This document shows, in pieces, positions 11,090 to 25,500 of a stretch of 64,000 bases of DNA. The translations under genes and the position numbers were made by a program. The notes beneath the pieces are model-generated. The model had not been told where the DNA came from. It ran no database searches and worked only from the letters and a program-made list of their open reading frames with translations. Position 1 is the stretch's first letter; each line of letters opens with the position of its first letter. The stretch is from contig CM063284.1 of assembly GCA_032173965.1 (NCBI GenBank), positions 111,512,410 to 111,576,409 on the forward strand, in the 5' to 3' direction. Origin of the DNA: Sitta carolinensis. Lineage: Eukaryota > Chordata > Aves > Passeriformes > Sittidae.

Positions 11090-13815
11090 TTAATGTTCTT
11101 GCTTGAAAGCTGTTATGTGTGCAAAAAGCCTTTTCTATTGTGAAATAATATTTAGATTGATTATGGAAAAAGTCCTCCTCCTGTTAGTCCTTTAGCAGTT
11201 ACTTATCCCTTAAGTAATTAAGTAAAAATGAACTCTGCTATTTCTGCTTGTTATTGCTGTTATGCATATATTGGAAGTTACTGTGTGAATTGTTGGCCAG
11301 CTAAATCTGTAAGACTTGAAGGGGGGAAAGTTGATGCCTGAACACTAGATGTAAGTTTTCTGAGAGCCCAAATTATGACTAAATGTAATGTCTTTTCCAA
11401 AGTAGGCCTGGATTTTCTCATAGTACCTCAATATATTTAAATTTAAGTATCATTTGTAAACCACTACTTTACAGTCTTTCTGCAGGTATAAATCTTTAGG
11501 GGCAAAAGCAGTTGATTGACATTTTCCTTAGTTCACGAGGCTGTGCTTTATCACAGAGAAATGAGAGGTGATTATATGCCAGAACACTTGCTGGTCTTCG
11601 ATGCCAGGAACTGCTTTTCATTCAGCTCCAGTAGAGAAAATCCCTACATTTTCTTTTCTTCAGTTTCTCCCTACCTTCCCCACTACCTGTACTTGTTCTC
11701 TGTTTTCTAAGTGCCCCTGCACATGCACACACAGTGTATGCAAAACAATATCTGGAAACTCTTAAGAACTGTAGGGAACCGAGTTAAAAAGGTCCTAGAA
11801 AAACGAGGAGGATTGCATTGCAGTGCGTTCTGAATTCCCCTAGGTGTCATGTTCTAACCCTTCTGCGCCTCTCTGCACGGGCAGATTCTGTTTCAATTTA
11901 TGTTCATCCAAGATAAATAGCTGTATTGCTTGAGGAAATATTAATTTTTGAGTAGAAAAAAGGTCTTGGACATGACAATGCAAACACATAATTAAAAGGT
12001 TGTGCCCTCAAACCATAAAATGCACATATTTTTCCTATATTGTCTGATGGGTTCAAAAAGAATTGGGAATGTTTGTTTTGGCTTTTCATAGCCTTCCATT
12101 TGGAAATAGTTATGAATGTGGGACTTGTAGTGAACAGGTTTGTAATATTCTTTTTTTTTCCCCCTCATGGCAGACCCCACAGTCATCTGCCCTCCTCTTC
12201 TTTCTTGGCTGCCTGTTTCTACCCCCCATGCTGACACTTGACCCTCATCATCAGCTTTTTGTGGCAAAGGGTAGATGTGGTGACATTTTTTTTGGCAAAT
12301 GCAAAGAATAGCCTTATGACTTGCGTTCCCACAGCCTTCTGTTTCCCATGTCTTTTTAAGTGTCATGTGTCCTGAGCTTGCTGGCCTCAGGGTGCTCTAG
12401 ACATGGAAGAGGAATAGCATCTTTCTATAGTGTGTTTGCTCTCTGGCTAATTCTGTGTTTTGTACATTCCTTTTATTTTTACTTCTCAATAAAAATGTCT
12501 CACAAGTGTTAAAGAGGAAAGGTGGCTCTTGGCTAGCCTAGCATTAGTGTCTGTGTCCAGTACTGTTGATATGCCTGTGTGCAAGCTGAGAGAATTTTCA
12601 TTTGCACCAATTTGGATCCTTTGTCCTATGAATTGTTATCCCATCTGTTATGCATGATATAAAGTAACCCTGACTCTCACTCCTTTCTTGCCTACTCTGT
12701 TCAAACAGAATTAAATAGCATATCACTTCATTGGCCAAATTTATTTCTCCAAGAAATCTCTTCTGATGGATATGGGAAATGCAGTTAATTCTGAAAAGGT
12801 TAAGACTCTAAACCCTTCTCTGAGTGTGAAACACTGAAATATCAGACTTTTGACAGATGTAGACTAAAGGAGAACAGAGACTATTCCTTAGGATTTAGAA
12901 GTGGAAATGGAATGTCATTAAGACATTATCATTATATAAACCAAAGGGAAACCTCCTCAGGGGATTAACTCTCCCAAGGGAGCCTCTGTGCCAGTGTCTT
13001 TCGCTAGTGGTGGGTGTGGCTGCTGTGAATGAAGGGGTTGTGCTAATGGGCATGATGTTGGTGCTGCAATATCTGATGGGGGTTCAGACTGTTACGAAAA
13101 GTTGCTTGTTGATGTTTGTCTGAGTCTGCAATATGGCAGAAATGAAAGGCTATGTGTAAAATCATCTGGTTCTTAAGACAGTAATAAAGGCTCTGAAATG
13201 AGGTTTGTTCATATTTGATGCCTATATTAAAACAGGCAGAGCACTGTATATAATAAACTGTGCTGCTATAAGTGACCACTGCTCTGTAGTCAGGAAATTT
13301 GATATCTATTTGTTATACACATTCCATTACTAATGAAAATTAACTTTCTTTTTTTGTAATTGGAATACCTCACTTGTAACGTATACTTCTGACATGTTCC
13401 ACAGTATTGCTACAGGTCATCTGGAGTAAGTGTGATGAAATAGCTCTGACAGCATGTAGTAAAAACTAAATCCTTACCTCTCCCCTCTCTGTGTATTCCT
13501 TCAGTACGTCTAATTTAGGCAAAATGTACTTACCTGAAATTATAGGCAGGATGCATTGTTGCAAATTCTGGGGTTACCCTTCTCAGTTCCTCTGAGAGAG
13601 ACTCTCAAGAAGCTCAAGTCCTTTCACAAGAAATTTAAGTGGGGCATTGTTTTACGGATGTGATGTGAAGACATAGTAGACAATCACCCAATCCAGGTAA
13701 CTAGAGGGAAGTTATAAAAAAACTAGAACGGTGATAGAAGATGTTAGAAAAATGAGCACAAGACTTCTAAAATGAATGTCAAATATGCATGGTACCAGTG
13801 TAGGTTTTTCTCCAG

Positions 13816-13954
13816 AGAGCTGCTCAGCGGTTGTAGGATGCAAGATGCTGCATTTGAAACTCTTTGCAGTGATGGTGATGGAAGCAGGAAGGGTGTTTTT
13901 GAAAATGCTAACACAAATATAAATTCAGAGTCTTTCCTTCTTGAGTTGAGCAAG
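13816..13954 (+). other. exon-like segment (weak)
   Basis: An acceptor (GTAGGTTTTTCTCCAG) ends at 13815 and a good donor (AAG|GTAAGAG) starts at 13955. The 139-bp interval is open in one frame, ending SFLLELSK in phase 0. No homology is recognised and codon composition matches the background. Confidence 0.15.
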
Positions 13955-14261
13955 GTAAGAGTGCATAGATAATGTTTGAAGACGAAACAGTGAAAACAAT
14001 CTCTGGCTGCTAAAGAGACCATCAGGGAGCCAAGAATCCTCATTGACTTGAATCATATTTCTCTTGAGGGAGTCCAGATCTAATGGATGAGAGCTCTATT
14101 CTACAGGCAAAGAAAAATTGTACATTAACTGGGCAACAGCATAGTGATATGTATCAGGCTTGGATTAAATGTGAATATTAATTGGGTGTAAGTTCTCAGG
14201 TTTCTTCTTGACAAATGGGATGCTAGAAAAAAGTCTGTATTGCTGTGCCTTTGAGCATCGT

Positions 14262-14297
14262 TGTGGGTCCTTTCCAGCTCAGGATGTTCTGTGATTC
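14262..14297 (+). mobile_element. CR1 3' tail remnant
   Basis: About 36 bp matching the last bases of a CR1 element: a GGGTCCTTTCCAGCTCAGGA block followed by a TTCTGTGATTC terminus. Nothing CR1-like is seen upstream, so this is a severely truncated copy. Confidence 0.65.
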
Positions 14298-14659
14298 CTC
14301 TTTATGTGAAACAGTAGTGCCTGTTTGCCTTGAGCAGCCCCTACCTCCATTTGGGTGAGGGCTGTTTCTGCCACCTTGACCTCCTCTTTTTCCCTCTTCC
14401 CATCTGCTCCTTGAGCTGGAAAGTAAGGATGAAAGCAGCTCACGGTATGAAATGGTTTGTCCCTCCCTGATTTATAAGTGCCTGCTGGAACTTGTTGTCT
14501 TGTGTAGGCAATGAGGAGAGCCTGCAAAGGGAGCTGGGTGTTACTCCAGGAGGTGCTCTGGCAGAGCTGGCTGGACTTAGAGGTGCAAAAGGTTTTCAGT
14601 GCAGACTATGTCTTATGTGAGACTTGTTGCTGCCTTAGAACTTGCTATGGTAAGAGAAA

Positions 14660-14787
14660 GGCCAAGGTCAGGTTGGATGGGGCTTTGGGCAACCTGGTCT
14701 AGTTGAAGGTGTCCCTGCCCATGGCAAGGGGTTTGGACATATATGATCTTTAAGACCCCTTCCAATCCAAACCGTTCTATGATTACA
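14660..14787 (+). mobile_element. CR1 LINE 3' end
   Basis: About 130 bp of CR1 3' sequence. It runs from the conserved block around GGTCAGGTTGGATGGGGCTT through GGTGTCCCTGCCCATGGCAA to the terminal TTCTATGATTA. It is 5'-truncated, carries no coding part, and lies in the opposite orientation to the tRNA-linked copy at 8308. Confidence 0.92.
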
Positions 14788-14876
14788 TAAAGGAAGCAAT
14801 AAAAATACTCTTTAAACAGCTGCCTTTAGAGTCAACTAGAGTGCAGGTAATGTATAGTTTCCACCTAGTTAGTCTT

Positions 14877-14879
<3 letters not shown>

Positions 14880-14927
<48 letters not shown>
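14880..14927. repeat. poly(T) tract, T48
   Basis: Longest homopolymer in the window, 48 T on the plus strand, about 90 bp after the end of a CR1 element. No retrocopy is seen on the minus strand beside it. Confidence 0.9.
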
Positions 14928-14928
<1 letters not shown>

Positions 14929-15685
14929 TAAGTTATTAAATGGTCAAAGTGAGTGCTGGCACAAAGCTGGGCTTCTGTACCAGTGCCCTTATGTTCTTGC
15001 AAATGGAGTAGCAGCTTACCCTGAAGTGATGGGGCTCAAGAGCTGTGGCACAGCCATGCTGTCAGATTCAGAAAATGGAGACTATTGGATCTTGGTCTAT
15101 GACAGGTTTCCAGGGCAGGTCTTATGGCATGAGTAATTACAGGAAGCAGGATATTTTGCAAGATGTCAAATTAAATGTTTTAATCAGTCCTTTTGGTCTT
15201 AAAAGAAACCAGTCTTGTTTTCAGCACATAAAACATGGAGTTACATCTGGCTAGTTGAAGAGGAGGGACTTCCCTCCCAAACTCATAGTGCCATGCAAAG
15301 TGTTACCCTTCCCTTGATAAGGATTATAATCTGCTGAGGTGTGAGGAGAAAAATTCTCTGAGAGCTGAATATGCTTTTGGCATACCAGGAAGCAAGAGAA
15401 CAGGCTGATTTGAAATACATGAATTTCTTGTTCATCTGAAAGATCTTATAGTCAATTAAGATTAATATGATCTTATGGTCAAATATTGTAAAATATCTCT
15501 GTGGCTGAAGTGATGGTAAACACTGAAGTCTGCAAGAGCTTGTTTTTTCACCACCACCTGGTATAAAATGATTTCAAAAAGTTTGCTTCTCCTTTATTTT
15601 TGACCAAAAATGAGGATCTCAGATTTTTATTACAAAACCCTTGGACATTGCATCAGAAAGCTGAACATCTGAAAAGCTCCCCCCC

Positions 15686-15700
15686 AAAAAAAAAAAAAAA
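15686..15700. repeat. poly(A) tract, A15
   Basis: Run of 15 A preceded directly by a C7 run. Confidence 0.85.
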
Positions 15701-16746
15701 TACTTGTCTTGCTACAAACTTTGTTGTTCTGTTGTTCCACGTTAACATTTTTTCTTTCAGGAATGAAATATTTGCATCAAAGAAATTTTCTTGGTATGTT
15801 CAAGCAAGAGGATGACTACATGGTGCATCGTGGGAGACGTAGTTGTTTAATCTGAGAAGCAAAGCCAAATCCAATTTTAAAATTCTCCAGAGATGACAAT
15901 ATAGCATTCCAAATGAAAGCTTCTTGGGTTCTAACCTGAAAAATACTGCTCTATAGGGATGATGAACAATTTGTCAGGTCACTGGAACATTTGATAAAAG
16001 ATGTACGCTTGTAGGGAAAATGAAATGATCCCCTTTTTTCTTTCTGGATGGTAGCCTTGTGAACTCAGTCCAAGAAGGTCAGAACAAGTCCCCTCTGATG
16101 CTTTCATTCATCATCTGTAAAGGAGAACTGTAACCATGGGACAGTTGGTTAGCCTGCTGGTAATTCCCAAACTAGAAGAGAATCCAGCTCTATCTCCAAT
16201 ATATCTGTGTCAGCTTTGGTACCAGGTTTTATCAGTAAAATAAACAGACACAACTGAATTGTACAAGGATTCAATTGGCACTGAAAGTTCAGCTGTACAT
16301 CTGAAATATTGAAATTGAGATTGCATCTCTCTTTTAAATGCACACATTGGAAATGAAGTTGTAATTTGAGAAGATAACATTTTTATATAGTCATTTTTCT
16401 GGCTCTAGCTATCAGTAGCTTTGAAAGTATTTTATAAATAAAGGGACATAGTGTATTAAAACATACAATGATACATTTGGGACATATAACACAAACCTTA
16501 ATGAAAGTTCAAGAGAATTTAATATGCAGAAGTTATTTTTAATTCACAATATCTTATCTGTTTTCAGGTTCTTTTTGAATTACCAAATGCAATTCGGATG
16601 TCATGTACTAATTCTTTGCCAAATTTAATTTGTTTTCATATTAAAGGAATTTTCCAGTTACATTGACATGAAAAGTATTTGAAACCATTAAATTTTATTA
16701 TATTTTTAACTTAAAAACCTTCATAATGCTGCCAAGAGTGTTTTTT

Positions 16747-16808
16747 ACAAATTTTGAGAAAATTATTTATCTCTGGGACAAATTTTGAGAAAATTATTTA
16801 TCTCTGGG
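16747..16808. repeat. 31-bp perfect tandem duplication
   Basis: Two identical head-to-tail copies of a 31-bp unit (16747-16777 and 16778-16808), starting ACAAATTTTGAGAAAATTAT and ending CTCTGGG, followed by the first bases of a third copy (ACAAA). Because the copies are identical, the duplication is recent, or an assembly artefact beside the T30 tract. Confidence 0.95.
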
Positions 16809-16825
16809 ACAAAAGCTACCACAAT

Positions 16826-16829
<4 letters not shown>

Positions 16830-16859
<30 letters not shown>
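16830..16859. repeat. poly(T) tract, T30
   Basis: Uninterrupted run of 30 T on the plus strand, 21 bp after the 31-bp tandem duplication. Confidence 0.9.
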
Positions 16860-16860
<1 letters not shown>

Positions 16861-19581
16861 TCCCTGACCCAAGGAGTTTATAATAATTTTGAATTAAACT
16901 GCCCATGTAAATGGGTGCTCTGATGAATGGGGATGGGTCCAGAGATCCCCATTTGATTATTGGACCCTGCTGAAACAGGACCAAGTGGTTACACAACACA
17001 GCAGCTGCTGGGCTGGACCTGGACACCTGTGTCGATGGGATGAAGGTTCCTACTCTAGGTCCTGAGAGAGGTAAATCCCTGAGGAAGGACCAAGGTGCTC
17101 CCTTGGGTAGAGCAACATATTTTCTTGCTACAGTTTCTACATGTCCTCTGCTTTTTGGAAGAGGAATAAGACTGGGTTCAGGACACACATGGTGATGGCA
17201 GTGAATGCAGGTGAAAGGTGTGCTGCTCTCATGAGCAAGACTGAATGGAGATGGGCATCAAGAGGCAGCCATGAAAGCACATGGAAAAGTAGGAGCATTG
17301 AGGAAAAGAGGAGCATAAATGGCATCCAGTGGGACCTGTCTTAATAGCAGTTCTCTATTGTGAAATAAGAAAGAGTGATGATGGAAAAACTCCTGAGTGC
17401 CTGATGAATGTGTCTCAGGCGAGCTTGCAGAGCCAGACCTGAGCTATTTTCTTGTATCTCTGAAACAGAGCCCCACTAACACCCCAAACTGGAAGTAGCC
17501 AACCAGGTTGTTGTCCATTACTGAGTTGTGCAGCAGCAGGTGATTTCTGCAGTTGCTGGTGCAACATGTGAAACAGCAGTGCCTGACTTTAGAAAGGACG
17601 AAGTTGCACAGACTGTGGAGATAATTGGAGTTGTGTTGTCTGGTGCTTCAGATCATATAGAAAATGGCTGACATCAGGTCACTCTAGTTATACTGTTCCC
17701 ATTTCACCCTGTTCCTCAGTCTGACCCTTGTTTAAAGAAAATATAATTTATTTGGAAGGCTTGAGTCATTCTTTTCCCTTTCTCCCACTTGTTTAGCAGA
17801 GTATCTGCAATACTTAGAAGGCAACAGATGAAGACAAGGGAGAACTGGCTGTAACAAATGACTGCATCCTCTCAGCACACTTTGGCAGCACAGATCTTGG
17901 GAGATTTCTGACTGTGCCTTCCTGTGACTTGCTCAATATGGAGGGGTGTGAAAGGGACATTGTGTTCTTGGAGCAGACATGAAGAGAAAATGACAGGGAG
18001 CACACTCTCTGTTAGGAGGGGCATTATTGTGTGAGAATGCAGTAGAGGCTTATGACAGGTCATGTTGTGCTACATAGGTGTAGATGAGAGAAGATTTTGA
18101 CCCTTGTTTTAGAATGAATGCACATGTGAATGCTCTGGATCAGGGAGCATTTTTTGACACTGTTGGCTGACACAGCATCAACTACAGAGCCCTTACCGAA
18201 AGGGCAGGAAGGCATGTGTGCCCACCCAACAGGCAAGTTCATATTGTCTACTCCTTATTTGCTTAAAAATAGTTCAAAAATAGATGCCGCAAATGCTATT
18301 ACTCCAGCAGGATTACTCAATAGTGACTTTAGCTTTGGATTCTCTCCACAGCCACAGTCTTCATTTTAACTCCTCATGAAAGAATGCCATAAGGCTGCTT
18401 TTCCATCTGTTTTTGGTGGGGAAAGGAAAGTCTTTTGCAGAAGCTGGGACAAATGAGTAGTATTCAAGATTTTTCACATCATGTTTCCTTAAAAAAGGCA
18501 GAGGAACCGCATAATTATTTGGAAAATAATTTGGCAGATTCTTCCCAGTGCTAGGCTGTTTAATGCATCAGCCCGTCATGCTTAAACAGTTTAGGGATCA
18601 CTTACCGTTTTTGATTACACCTGAGATGGTTCACAGAAATTGTTTTGACAGGGCCTAGATTTCTGTTACTGAGCTGCCTGATATTTTTTTCTAATGAAGA
18701 GAATAAACCCTAGTAAAACAATTTTTCAAAATTTTCAAGCGCGCAAATATTTCTAACAGGGTGTTTGCTCTCCTTCCACTGCCTGTTATGAGGAGCCCAG
18801 TGTGTTCAAATGGTACGTTTAACGCTTTTTAAGATTTCAATCTTTTTACAAAGAAGAGGAGATGAAGAGTAGTGTGGTACAGATTCTAGTCTTCAAATTA
18901 ATCTCAAATAATTTGAGTAACAATGCGTAATGAGTGAACTGTTCAATACACTAGGTCCTACTATTTTCTCTTGAATTTACTCCAACTAGGGGAAGAACGC
19001 TGTGTGTTTTTTGGCAGTAGCTTTTCTGGAAAATGAAATAAGTGAAACTATTCTCACAGAGAAGGGGATGGGGAATGGCTTCAGGACCTCAGATTTTGTA
19101 ATGCGGTTCTTTAAGAAACTGGCAGTGAATGAATAACTATGTTCGTTTAGACAACAGCAAGATTTTGGAAGTTTTCTGTTATTTAAGGTCTAATCTCCCA
19201 TTGAAGCTGAAGCTGAAATGAGTTTCTCAACCTGTGGTGTAGAGTGTTTATAAAAAAAGCCTCGGTAAAAACCTTGTGTAGTCTGCAGTTGTCTGTAGTC
19301 AAGTGTCTCTTTCTTCTCCAGTGTTTCCTAGACCTAAGGAGCTGGGGACATTAAGAATTCTGGCATTCTGAAGATGTTGGTTTTAGCTTCACTTAAATAC
19401 AGCAGAGACAACTGCAGTTGTCTACTTTATTTAAAAAAATGCTCATGAATCATAATTAAAAGCATTCTGCAATACTGTGAGTTAAAAAAGTACCAGGTTG
19501 CTTAGCTGGGTTATTATACAGTACAGAGCTTGTTTTGAAAAGATTTAAAATATGAGCCTGCTGAATGGGCGTAGTCAGCAG

Positions 19582-19593
19582 CACACACACACA
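19582..19593. repeat. (CA)n microsatellite
   Basis: Six CA units. Confidence 0.85.
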
Positions 19594-22506
19594 ATGCTGC
19601 TCTTTTTATTAATAGAAAGTTCACTCGACACAACACGCACCAGTGTTACCTCTTGGACACAGATTTAGACGGCTTCGAAACCTCCTTTCAGGGTTTCACG
19701 TCTGCTGTGTACATAAGGTGAGGAACCAGATTACAGAAAAAAAAATCACTGATAGATGTCTTTCCAGGGGATCTTGGCAAGAGTCACTGATATCACCAAT
19801 ACTGTTTCTGATATCACTTGCATCCGTTGCCGCAACCTGTCAAAACAGGTGTATTTATAGGCCTTGAGGGACTGAAACAAGAAATCAAACATTTGCATAG
19901 CATTTTCCATCAAGTTCCCAAGGACTGAGACCCAAAGGATTTTGATATGTTCCAGGGATTACTTAACTGTGCTGAGTATTTCTATGTTCTCTTTAGCAAT
20001 CTGTTCTGCTTCTGTACTAGGTCTTAGTAAAAAATGTTCTCTCTTCTACCAACGAAATCTATCAACAAAATGCTGGTTGGCTTCAGAGAAACTCACAAAA
20101 GTATTTAAAGTCACATCAGAGAAAACTGGCATGAGAGCTTACTTAACACTACGAATTAAGTTAAATTAAGAAGTAGTGCACCAGTGTGATTCATTAGAAC
20201 TACTTTGCTTAAAAAGCATGTGCCTTGCACTGAGATTTTTTGTGATCTTTCTTGGCAGCAGTTAAGCTCTAGGGTACTAGAGGCTGCCTAGTCCTTGTAA
20301 TGGCTTGGAATAGTTAATGGTGTTGAGTTCTGGAAGAGGAAGAATCCCACTAATTGTGCAATCCTCCTGGCACAAGGGTTTGGCAGGACGTCCTCACAGT
20401 GAACCTACGCTGGGTGTGCCGCCCTTTTTAGAGTGTAATGCACAGCTTCGTGTGCCTCAGGCTGCAAGAAATAATCATTTTCAGCAGGGTGAGGGAACTT
20501 TAGTGCATAACTTTCAAGGCTAGCATGACAATCGTGACTTTTCAGGAGATTTATGTTTACTGTAATGCAACATCCCACTTTTCCAAAAATTTTTAGCGGT
20601 GATGGTGGTGAGTGATAAGGAGACAGTAAAGTGAGTTGAGTTAATGAATGTAGTCCTAAGACTATAAAGGATTTCTTTAAAGGTGAAGTGCACAGGAAAG
20701 GAATATTTTTCACTTTGTTTTAAAGAGAGAGATTAATGCAAGCTCAGGAAGGGAGTATTCAGTTGTATCGATATGTGAAGAAGGTGCCTCTTTTGGCATA
20801 ATCCCAGATGGAAATAGTGTCTCATGATAACGGCATTTTAATTCATAGTTTGTCAGGACATTATTAAGTGGCAATTAAAGTGACTCAAGTGTTCCAACAC
20901 ACAGGTTGCTGAGGGCCAGCAGATGATAAGACCAAGATTAAAAAATTGAAATGCATATCTACATTGTCTATGAAATGGTTGTGACAATACAAGTAACTTA
21001 ATCCTGTTTGATGTTGCTTCCTCAAACTCCTATTCTCAAGAAAGCTGCATGCACAAGTATTTTACTTCTGTGAATGGGGAATTGTAGTCTCCTCCCATTC
21101 TTTACATCAAATGATTAACTTGCAGCCTTGTTCGTATCTGCTCTAAGAGAAGAATGATCAAAAGTTTTCTGCTGGAAATGTTCTCTTGACCATTAACATT
21201 TTTTTCTTGGTGTCTTTTATAAATACGAGCAAAAATTTCCAATGAGGAAAGTTCTGGTTGTACGCGCAAGAACTGAAAGGTGCTTTCCAGGGGAGAGTGT
21301 GTACTCTTCCACAAAATCTGGGAGAAGACTGGGAAACTGTGCCTGGAGGTAGTGCATTGTGCCAGCTGCAGCCTCAACTCCAAAAGTATTTGATTTGGCT
21401 GGTAGTACTGAGACTTCATGTCCCTTCCCATCCACCCCCTTTTTAAACTTGCTCCCGTATGTACTGTCTCGTACCTTTGTCCTGAAGCTTCTTGGGTTTT
21501 TTTCCTAAATTTTTTTTTTTTAATTCCAAGCCATTTAGTTTACTGTAAACTTGTGAAAAATGACAAAATTATTTCTTCTGGGATATTTGCTTCTTGCATG
21601 GATGATGATTTTTATATCACCTGAAGAAAGAAGATTCCATTTTTTCTTTGTTCAGTTAGCCAGAAAGCTCTTCTATTTGAACAAATCTTGAAAAATTAAT
21701 TAAAATACAAAATAAATATATATTTTTTCTCTTTTAGATGGGCCCCCACTTCTACATTTGTCCTTATAGGCTGCAAGTAGCAAGAGAGATCGCTGGCTAA
21801 GTGGGTTTTCAATAGAAGAAAGAAAACTGATTTGCACTATGTAGCTAGCTGATGATTTTTTTTCTTTTATCTTATTGGAAATATCAAGGGTTCAGGGAAT
21901 ATTCACTGTGTCAGCAGCCTTGTGTCTAATGAGGTTGTTTGGACTCTGCTCTCTGAGCCAGAGTAAAATCTTTGAAATATGTTAGTCACAATTTAACTGA
22001 AAATGGGGGAGGTTTTTAACAGTGAGCTTTAAGTAAACTGCATCTTTTTGAATTTCCTGGGCAGCTGCCTTTCTCTCTTTGATGTACTGTGTCTGGTGAT
22101 GCTGTTAATGAAATGCATAATTATGTGTTATATAATAAAACAGAGCTAACATGAAGGTGCCTAATAGATTATAATGATGTGGAGGCCTGAGAAACTAAAG
22201 ACTATTGGGGGTTGTTGAAAAGTTCCTCTGGTGACAAAGATGATGTCTAAAGAGGTTTGAATAACTGTGCTGATAAATTAATTATGGTCTTTTTGTGTGT
22301 AAATGACATTTTTCAGGATTTTGTATATATAGAAAGATTATTGAAAAAAGAAACCAACCTATTTACTAGGCTGCTGATGTATGAAGTGTCAGCACTGAGT
22401 GCTTCCAGTGCCTATTAGAGCTGCTGGCTTTGCATAGACGGGTGCCCTAGGCAAAGAAATTTTTGGCACAGCCTGTCTCACCCGTAGGATCAAAAGGAAC
22501 AACAAC

Positions 22507-22520
22507 AAAAAAAAAAAAAA
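22507..22520. repeat. poly(A) tract, A14
   Basis: Run of 14 A following two AAC units. Confidence 0.85.
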
Positions 22521-25500
22521 TCTGGCAATATGCACAGAGAGTAAATTGCATCCTAAAGAACAGCCCCTAGAATCCAGTCTTGGAAGGAGTATCGATAAAT
22601 GAAAGATCCTGCTTTACGGCTGAAGAGTTGTAGGCATTTTGTGACTGCCCCCGACTTCCCTCCCTCCTTTCTCTGTTTTATAACCTATATTTTCTCTCTC
22701 CCTCTGTAATAATCTGTATAACTTGTTCCTTTCTGAGAATCCTTAGGAATGGGTTTGTAGATGTAGGTATTTTTAAAGGAGAGGGTGTATAAGCTTCCAG
22801 CCCTGGACCGCATGGGCTCCTGATGGTGCTGGGCTGTGGATGGGCTTGCTTGGCTGCTGCTCTGGGCTCACAAGGGCCTGTCTGCTGGGAGAATTAGCAT
22901 GCAGGGAGCTCCAGTATGGATTTACAGCCTGTTAGTTACTTGGCACTAATTCACCTGGGTGGATGACTCTAGTACCTACTAAGAGCACTTTTGTGCAGGT
23001 TAGTTTCAAGAGTGCTTTTGTGTGAGTTAGGCAGGCTCCTTTTTGAAGGTGAAATAGGCTGTTTTTCGCTTCCCAAGCACCAAGGGTACCCAAATGGGCA
23101 GTTAGTGCAGAGTAGCTAATATGCAGTAAATTCACACCCAAGCTCGCTGAGCATGAACTTCTTCCTGCGGCTGAATCCCGAGGCTCTGCACTTTGTCTCT
23201 CTCTGCAGGGAGCAGATGGCCCTTCTCTAAACAGGGAGTACCAATAAAGACTTATGAAGAGCACAGATATGTGTGCATGAAGATTCGTGCCTGTCCATCT
23301 GCTTATATGAGATGACTTGAATCTATCACAGTTGTTGGGTTAACTTCTGATTTTTGTTAAGATACTCTATAAGGAGAACTTTGCTACTGAATTGCCATCA
23401 TCCTTGTCAGTAATAGATGGGGGTTTTAGCTAGAGATTTTGATGATTTCTTCCTTCTTTTCCAGCACTAAGAGAGCTTACTTTTTATTATATGAATGACT
23501 GCGTTTTTTGTGTATGAATATCTCTTCATTGCAATTTCCCTTCCCAGAATTTATTTGAACTCTCAATTAATGATTTTCTCTAGGTCTCTAAGTCCTTGGA
23601 TGTGAAATCAAGTAAATTTTTAGATAAGACTTTGCTTTAGGCTGGGGTTCATAAATAAGTTGATCTCTATTTAGTATACAACTTCACTTTATCTTAAGAT
23701 CACATAATGGGTTAAATTTTTGTGCAAAGTTTTCTTGAAATTTTATAAATGATTTTATCTATTTTTTATGCTTATGCTTCAAATATATCATTGATTTCTA
23801 AGTCATCTGCACTTTTTCTTTATGTTTTTCCTCCAGTATTGCTTATATCCAAGAAAATTTTGTGTCACAGAAATTGCCTCTCCAATTTCCATCTATAGTG
23901 AGAGTTCAGAAGAACTCCACCAGCACTACTGTGGCCAAAGTTTAAATTTACTTACGTACAAAAGATATTGCTCAAAATGCTTTTAACATGTCTTTTTAAA
24001 AATGACCTCAGCCATCCTAGCCTGCCAAAGATAAACAGCATTTCTGCTAGACAGGCATTAACCTTTGGAGGAAATGAAGTCCAATGCTGGAACTCAGAGG
24101 CACTTGCTCCGAGTGTTCAGAGTGCTGTCGTAGAGAGGAGCCATCATCCCTCCAGATCCCTGCACTCAGGAACGTTGCAGGGCTGGGGAAAATCAGCACA
24201 AGCCTCAGGGTTTCTCCATCACAGATGTAATATGCTGGCTGAACATTTCTGACAATAAAGGAGGAGGGTCTGGGCCAGGTCAGCTTGACTGTTCCTCCTA
24301 GAGGAGAGAAAGGTAGGAGGAAGGGATAAAATGGGATGAAAAAACAGAAGAGGTGGCTGGAGAGCCAGGCTCTGGTTCTTGCTGTTCTGAAGATATTCTG
24401 TATAGGCTAAAATAATAACTTGAAAATATCTTTTAGAGTTTAAGTTTCAAGATTTTTTTCTGTTTAGAGTTTCAGAGTGCTTTTATAAATTTTTATAGTA
24501 ATTTTTACTGTGGTTTTTGTTCCAGAAGAATTTCCCATAGCAAGATACTTTAAAAAAACCTTAAAAGGAATCCACAATAAAGAATTATCCATCTGTGTGA
24601 ATGAGTTGCAGCAGATATGATGAAGCAATTCTTAAAATCCCACAGTTGCTGTTTTCCTTTCAACTGACATGTTCCTGTTTTTAAATAAAACAGTTGAATG
24701 CTAGGTTTAAAGAGAAATTCAAAGAATGCTGTGATGTTATTGGAAATCTCTGGCTATGTCCAAGCAGAAAAGACAGTTGCATGACTCTGTTGTACATGGC
24801 TGACCATGCCATTTGAGTTCCTTGTTAGGATGTGCGGTAAATCATCCTGAGTGTTATCTTTTCAAACCCAGAACAGAGACAGAAGGAGGGTGAAAATTTA
24901 AGTCTGGATAAATTTCCTACAGCTTATCATGCGGAAATGTGTTTATTGGCATTCTTTGAATTAGATATTTGAAGTGCTTAACAGTCTCTAACTGATGAGG
25001 TCTATTAAATGGCCATGTGCTGTAATTCACTTTGTCTGAATTGGAGAAAAGTTCCTGGGCAAAAGCCTCTTAGTCTTATGAATAAAGGTTGCATATGTAG
25101 TCCCAGGGTAATTGCTAATGAATATACCTGTTTAATGGGATGCAATGATAGGGGAAATAGTGGGATGTGAAAGGAGATGGCAATTTTTACTAAAAAGACC
25201 TTAGTAAGGAGAACAGTTCTGAGCAGTGGTTTTCACCATGAAAAATATTTGACTTCATTTTGAGTGTGAGACCCATTTCACTGTGGGTCTAAACAACATT
25301 AGTTACATTCTCATTAGTCTCTATTTTTTTGTAGGATTCACTCTGAGTTCTTTATTCAAAGGCAGTTGTTTTGGTGTGTTTAAGTCGCTTCCACCTCAGG
25401 TGTTAGACATTTGCAGTAGCAGGTCAGGTGAACTTGGTCTACATTTGTGCTTAGTTATAGTGGTTGTATGCAACCATGGAGGTAAAAACAATTAGCTCAA

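Larger units (their letters stand above)
9104..14659. other. unique non-coding DNA
   Basis: Contains two weak exon-like segments (9848-10017, 13816-13954), an A17 tract (11073-11089) and a tiny CR1 tail (14262-14297). Otherwise I see no repeat family, RNA gene or domain-bearing frame. Confidence 0.6.

Noticed and set aside
16763..17188. 141-codon minus-strand ORF ending through a poly-lysine stretch, possibly a retrocopy with poly(A) tail
   Set aside because: The lysines come from the T30 tract. No poly(A) signal precedes it on the minus strand and no parent gene is recognised.
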